Shown piece by piece: positions 20,801 through 64,000 of a stretch of 64,000 bases of DNA. The translations under genes and the position numbers were made by a program. Below the pieces are notes generated by a model. The model searched no databases and was not told the DNA's origin. It saw only the letters and a list, made by a program, of their open reading frames with translations. Location of the stretch: the NCBI GenBank assembly GCA_017591395.1, contig WEDG01005642.1:1-64000 (forward strand). The letters run 5' to 3'. This DNA is from Schistocephalus solidus. Its lineage: Eukaryota > Platyhelminthes > Cestoda > Diphyllobothriidea > Diphyllobothriidae. Positions within the stretch are counted from its first letter, which is position 1. Each line of letters starts with the position of its first letter.

Positions 20801-22692
20801 GTCAGTCCAGTTAGTCTGACCTACCTCAACGTACCACTATTCGGTAAATATTGCAGCTCCTAAGACCGCCACCTGACGGGATAACTGGTCATCTTCAAAA
20901 AAAGAGATGTTGACTGCAGTGAATCCGTACTATGGCCTTTATGGCACCTTTCACTTGCGAGACTCGAGCCAGTTTTTTGAACGCGTTTGGCGGATCTTTG
21001 CGTTCATTCTCAGGCCCATTCTGCCTGATCTGGAAAGAGCCACTAATATGGGGAGAAAAATCGAGAAGATGATGCGACCCATCGCATAGTTCGTTCCTAT
21101 AGCCAATCGAATCTGCTTCGAAACTATGACAACACACTAACACCCGTGGCTGTGAAGTTTGACAACTGATGGAATGTCTCGGGTCCACTCAGAACTGCGG
21201 GTCAGGATACAATGACTTATTACTATGACCTTTATACCGGTCACCCAAGTTGGAAAAGCCCCCGAAGGAAGCCTAGTAGGTGTGGAGTTAGGATCAGGTC
21301 GTGCGTGGCACGCGCAGACTGGCTGTTTACCTTGGCCAATCAGTGAGTAACTGGCCGAGCTTATGACTTAGCTCTGGTCTTCTTGACGCTGTTTTGCCAT
21401 CGGGACGCTCAGCGTAGGGCGGGTGTGAAACAGATGCACCCAAGCGCGACTCGTTATAAACAAACTCGCAAGTCAGGGCTGACCACACCCCATAGGGCGG
21501 TGGCGAACTTTGGCGCTCGCTGAATTCGAAAAAGCGTCGACTCGCAGCAGAGCAAGGCTTACGGAAGGTTGCAATGCATTATTTTAATGATTTAGGTGTG
21601 CAAGACGCTTGGAAACTAGGGTTTCTAATCACAAAATCCAGTTTCGGCATTTGTCTGGCTGACGCTAAGTCACAACAAACTAAGCTGCCGTTCACGAATC
21701 TTCGGACGCTGAACCACAGACACAAAAGAACGGGCCATGTACGAGGGTAACTGGTTTGGACTAGACGACGCATGAACGTATGTTGCTGGTTCCAATGTCG
21801 TCGAGCCAAATGACCCAAGATCGCCCACGAATGACGAAATCCGGGTGCCAGCAACTCGATTGCGTGCTATCATCGCACCGCATGCAACCACGCGCGATGA
21901 GCGGGGGAGGCGATAATTTTGACAGGCCCGTAGGGGCATAGCAACGGTATGGCAACTGCAACATCTGGTCCGTCGGACGATTATCACACCACTTGCAGCT
22001 ATCTGCGGTGCCCTCAGGGGCTGCCGATTCTGCCAGACATGTAGTGGCCTAGCCACTACATTCTATCAATACTGCAAATGTTGGCCATCCGTAAAAAGTT
22101 TCAACTTTTTCATCGCAAAGCGATAGAGATTGTTTTTTTTTTAGAAGTTCTAAACTATCCCGTTTTCCTTATTTAGCCTAATCTGTGGATACTGGGCCTA
22201 CAAGCGTATGTGCATCGCCTCCTGGTAGCACTATACCGCGTCTCCTTGCTGCTTCTCTGCTTTTCTATCGGCCTCCTTGTCTGGCACGGTCGGTTAATCG
22301 GTCGCGGAGAGACTAGTATAGAGTACCACCAGAATTGCCAACTGGCTCGACGCATGCGCAGACGACACCTCGTATTTCGCAACTACTACGACTTTGGTTG
22401 GCAACGCAACTGGATGCGTTTCCTGGGCCTCGAGGCGCCGGCGGATACCAGGGTCTGGCAGGTAGGAAAGAAAGTCCCCCTGCACACCTACGCCTACCGT
22501 GCGCTGACTAATGTTCTACTGCCTTCATGGCGCGGCGCGCCCTGTGACAGTACTGACGGCCTCACCTATGAATTGGCTCGAGTCAGTGTGGAAACCATTC
22601 TTTCGGACCTTGTCGATCTCAGCAGCGTTGAGCAGTCGCCTCAACCCAGCAGCCCGCTTATTGAAACAGTGACAAAGAGAAAATTGCCCTAA
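17057..22692 (+). CDS. ZDHHC16: Palmitoyltransferase ZDHHC16-like, two recognised exons
   Basis: This is a DHHC-family S-acyltransferase, an ER/Golgi multipass membrane enzyme that puts fatty acids on cysteines. Exons 17,057-17,816 and 22,177-22,692 join in phase 0 across a 4.36 kb intron. The cysteine-rich domain is complete: CSRCQVPRPPRAHHCSVCG, then DHHC at 17,625-17,636 within MDHHCPWLSNCVG. Hydrophobic segments lie before it (two or three) and after it (YFFLLYLSAGIVYLWLAGW, and LLLLCFSIGLLVW in exon 2). Exon 2 has RGETSIE, the TTxE-equivalent, and NYYDFG...NW..FLGL, the PaCCT-like block. RGETSIE and the Asn-Tyr-Asp-Phe-Gly motif point to ZDHHC16 (Aph2) rather than other DHHC classes. Metazoan ZDHHC16 acts upstream of ZDHHC6 and on phospholamban; the worm substrate is unknown. 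The N-terminal exon was not found. The gene converges with HEATR5. Confidence 0.9.
17817..19175. other. ZDHHC16 intron, left part, unassigned
   Basis: A 113-codon open frame at 17,996-18,337 has no recognisable domain and begins just after a stop in the exon frame. No repeat family was recognised here. Confidence 0.35.
19180..20760 (-). mobile_element. Penelope-like element (copy b), internally deleted
   Basis: Read from high to low coordinates on the minus strand, this encodes Penelope-like RT blocks. LREIYATL-like sequence lies near 20,500 (LTREIYATLLALENSGAITP), then RPIVSLKCTPKYGLAK at 20,330 and LLPSDVMVSFNCTSLFASIP at 20,190. Directly after SIPQD it jumps to CSEPEDKVAELQYLRRV, so the RT catalytic core and thumb are missing. 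GIY-YIG-domain remnants follow: RRNDTNSQVATHSTRTGHKF and FNEAEILARGD near 19,740-19,680. The 3' end is at about 19,180-19,340 and matches the inverted flanks of the copy at 60.5 kb. Multiple frameshifts make it inactive. Confidence 0.85.
20850..21480 (+). repeat. R1-related sequence, composite
   Basis: R1 5' blocks appear at 20,866-20,890 (CGCCACCTGACGGGATAACT) and 20,930-20,950 (CTATGGCCTTTATGGCACCT). After about 240 bp of other sequence, more R1 blocks occur at 21,300-21,480: CGTGCGTGGCACGCGCAGAC, GGTCTTCTTGACGCTG and CAAACTCGCAAGTCAGGGCT. It is decayed or rearranged. Confidence 0.5.
21870..22070 (-). repeat. Short tandem repeat pair in ZDHHC16 intron
   Basis: On the minus strand two similar units of about 120 bp follow each other. 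Translated, they give CQNYRLPRSSRVVACGAMIA and WQNRQPLRAPQIAASGVIIV. The open frame is probably a by-product of the repeat, since no protein family is recognised. Confidence 0.45.
22177..22692 (+). CDS. ZDHHC16: ZDHHC16-like terminal exon
   Basis: The acceptor is TTTTCCTTATTTAG. The exon runs from PNLWILGLQAYVHR through the last membrane segment and the RGETSIE motif to a TAA stop after TKRKLP. The homology to ZDHHC16 continues to the TNVLLPSW segment; the last 50 residues or so are specific to this worm. Confidence 0.9.
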   Translation, partial: PNLWILGLQAYVHRLLVALYRVSLLLLCFSIGLLVWHGRLIGRGETSIEYHQNCQLARRMRRRHLVFRNYYDFGWQRNWMRFLGLEAPADTRVWQVGKKVPLHTYAYRALTNVLLPSWRGAPCDSTDGLTYELARVSVETILSDLVDLSSVEQSPQPSSPLIETVTKRKLP

Positions 22693-22786
22693 CTTTTGTT
22701 GATTCTTATCTGTTAGAATTTTAGCTTCGAATGGAATTGCAAGTCGTATGGAAAAAATCCGTACATCGTACTTGCAAACTGGCAGT

Positions 22787-22792
22787 AATAAA
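22787..22792 (+). promoter_or_regulatory. Candidate poly(A) signal for ZDHHC16
   Basis: AATAAA lies 95 bases after the stop codon of the ZDHHC16-like gene. It is the first such hexamer downstream. Confidence 0.5.
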
Positions 22793-24156
22793 AACTTATT
22801 AGTTAACTTGGTTTTGTGTTCAAGCTTGTAAACAAAGGTCGAGAATTCCTTCGCAATTTAAGATGATATGATAAGTAGATGAGTTGGAACGGTCTCCTGA
22901 AATCTGATGCTTAGTCTCCAACGATTTATTGGTGATTCTATCTTTTACTAAGTACCCATGGTTCCGAGTGGACATATTAAGAATTACCGTTTAATAATCC
23001 ACTTGCCCGTGCAGGCAAATATACTTATAACTATGTTGGACTTGACTATGTACATAAATCTAGCTGAGAAAAGATAGGTGCCGTTCCTATCCAACGGGCG
23101 ATATAAAGGAACTTCAAACTTAAAGACGAAGGCGTGAGTACTGCTAAGTGCACGCGTCCTGGTATGCGGTCAGTAGTGTCTGGAAGCACTGAGACTTACG
23201 TGAATTGAATGAAGTTCACACCAAATGTTCTGCTCAACGAAGTAACAATTTCAATCTATCCCCACATGGCGCCCAGCTCCCATAAACGGTATCGCGAAGC
23301 TGTGCCCGCCGTAGTGACAGCATTTCCCCCTTTAGCAACGGTTTTTGATGCAGAGGAATGTCGCGAGTTGTTGGTCGGTTACAGAGGAAACGGTCGTGTT
23401 CTGTTTGGCATAAGGGGTCGGTTACTGTATCTAAGCACTTGCATCGCCTTGCTATTGAAACGCAAAGGGGGAAGGTAGAAGCTTGGGTTGATGCGGTTCA
23501 AGTCTCGCTTTATATAACCAAGTTTACTACTGCTTCCTCTGGGTAGTGGTTATGATCAAGTCCGACGAACTGTCAAAACAAAGGGTTGCTCAGCAAATCC
23601 GGTACGCCGGTTCCATCATGCAGTACCGGAGGCTGTATTAATGAAAGTCAAACAGAAGACAGTGTGAAGTGATTGTGGCTCCAGCAATGCATGCGCTTAG
23701 AAGGGAATAAATGAGAGAATAGTAAATGCACTGATGGAGCTTCAGAGCGGAGAAGTAAGAAGAGAAAAACTGAGTGATTCGGTAAACCTGATAAACCAAA
23801 AGGTCCGCGTGATTATCTGCTGAAATCGGAAAAGAACATTTTAAAAAACAGATGTCGACGGCGCTAAAAAAAGTAGTAGCAGAGGCATTAAGAAAAAAAG
23901 ATAGGCGAAGGAGAGCCGTGGAGAGCTAGGGGGTGCGAGCAGCCAACGGCACGGCCACTACCGAAGAGGCAGCACCACCCCCTAGGAACACTGAAAACAA
24001 TGTCATGAAAAATGCACTTTTGTTTAAAGTTGAGTGGCCGATTAATTTTCCGTGGAAACCAAAAGGGAAGTTGGAGGAAAGAAAAGGACGTGAGCTATAC
24101 ACGACCAAGTAAAAGGAGCGACAGAATGAGAGAGGGGGGAGCGGGTGACGGTCACG
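22793..24156. other. Intergenic region between convergent genes
   Basis: This separates the ZDHHC16 3' end from the HEATR5 stop codon. It contains short purine-rich stretches (23,700-24,150) and a 89-codon open frame at 23,209-23,478 without recognisable features. No clear AATAAA for HEATR5 was found on the minus strand. Confidence 0.4.
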
Positions 24157-63235
<39,079 letters not shown>

Positions 63236-64000
63236 CTAAATGGCAAGAAAATAGAGAATAATGACCAGTATGTTGGCTTATTCAGAAGAGGAAATTATTA
63301 GCATACTAGAATTTAGAGCAGCTTCACAGACGCGGAATGGAGAGGAAAAATGAGCGTTTCTGGCCAACCTTCATTTTCTGAATATGCCAAATCCGGTAGC
63401 ATATTTCATGGTGACATCAATATAGTAGAGAAGGCACTTGGCAGCGCTGTCCACCTCGCAAGGCCGCGGTACCAAAGAATAATTTTTGAATGGAGATTTG
63501 TAATCACCATGTCACAGTGCCGTGATCGCAGTTTGCGGCCATTGGCGAGGTATTTTGGTGTGCCAGACATCACCTTGCACAAAGCAAAGCTAATTGGAGC
63601 TACGCGACAAATTCCATAATAAAGCATCATTAATTGGGCGTGCTAGAGAGTGTGACAGTTCTTGTGGGTAGGTACTGGAAAACACGAAACCTCAGAAATA
63701 ACTAACTAAACGACCAAAGGAAATACAAGGTCAGTGGAGACAGGCAAAGCAATATGGACTAAGGAGGAATTCACCGAGTCAGCACTAGTTTGAAACTACA
63801 CATCGAAACATTCAGGACAAGAGATTATATTCCCACTGAATAAAACCGCGCCCGTACGCCGTTACGCAGCTAGTACCCTATGTCTATGCGCTCAAAACGG
63901 AAGCCGAAATTCAGACGCTCACTGTGTCGACCTTCGGAACTCAATCAAATGAGCACGGCCGGTTTGAGAGCACAAGCTAACTGCACAATTTGTCAGGCCG
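63236..64000. other. HEATR5 intron upstream of exon a, unassigned
   Basis: No further HEATR5 exon was recognised before the right edge. An open frame of 89 codons at 63,350-63,619 has no recognisable domain. Confidence 0.4.

Overview
The window looks like nuclear DNA from a parasitic flatworm, most likely a tapeworm of the diphyllobothriid type (Schistocephalus, Spirometra or Dibothriocephalus-like). The evidence is small exons split by kilobase-sized introns full of decayed retroelements, Penelope-like elements with GIY-YIG tails, an RTE-type LINE whose reading frame ends in C2H2 zinc fingers, and AT-rich elements with terminal inverted repeats. The species is an inference. No bacterial operon, phage, CRISPR array or rRNA gene is visible.

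Three host genes are supported by exon homology with matching splice phases. (1) Ribulose-5-phosphate 3-epimerase (RPE), + strand, about 4.09-12.24 kb, five recognised exons; introns 2 and 3 appear to use GC-AG splice sites, and the 4.6 kb intron 3 holds a LINE with another repeat inserted in it. (2) A ZDHHC16-type palmitoyltransferase, + strand, 17.06-22.69 kb, with two recognised exons around a 4.4 kb intron; the N-terminal exon or exons were not found. (3) A HEATR5-family protein (HEATR5B/p200a, yeast Laa1), - strand, with thirteen exons from 63.2 kb down to 24.16 kb. These encode 1,654 residues plus the stop; the 5' end lies beyond the window. Genes 2 and 3 converge and end about 1.5 kb apart.

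The rest is mostly repeats. I separate these groups, with names used only here. R1 is a dispersed repeat of about 400 bp seen ten or more times. R2 is short MITE-like elements with a degenerate telomere-like (TTAGGG/CCCTAA-like) core. TIR-1.9 and TIR-1.0 are AT-rich elements about 1.9 kb and 0.98 kb long that share a terminus related to TACAGT...CCTAACTCATGAAATG and have no transposase ORF. There are also three Penelope-like remnants, fragments of the zinc-finger-tailed LINE (5'UTR, endonuclease, RT, zinc-finger tail), another RTE-like RT fragment, a CR1/Jockey-like RT tail, tRNA-like SINE remnants, and (GA)n and (GGA)n microsatellites.

The three genes do not form a pathway: RPE belongs to the pentose phosphate pathway, ZDHHC16 to protein S-acylation at the ER/Golgi, and HEATR5 to AP-1/clathrin trafficking. 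The most interesting features are the cluster of GC-AG introns, transposons lying within about 25 bp of HEATR5 5' splice sites, a Penelope remnant flanked by inverted copies of its own 3' end, and the telomere-like cores inside R2 elements.
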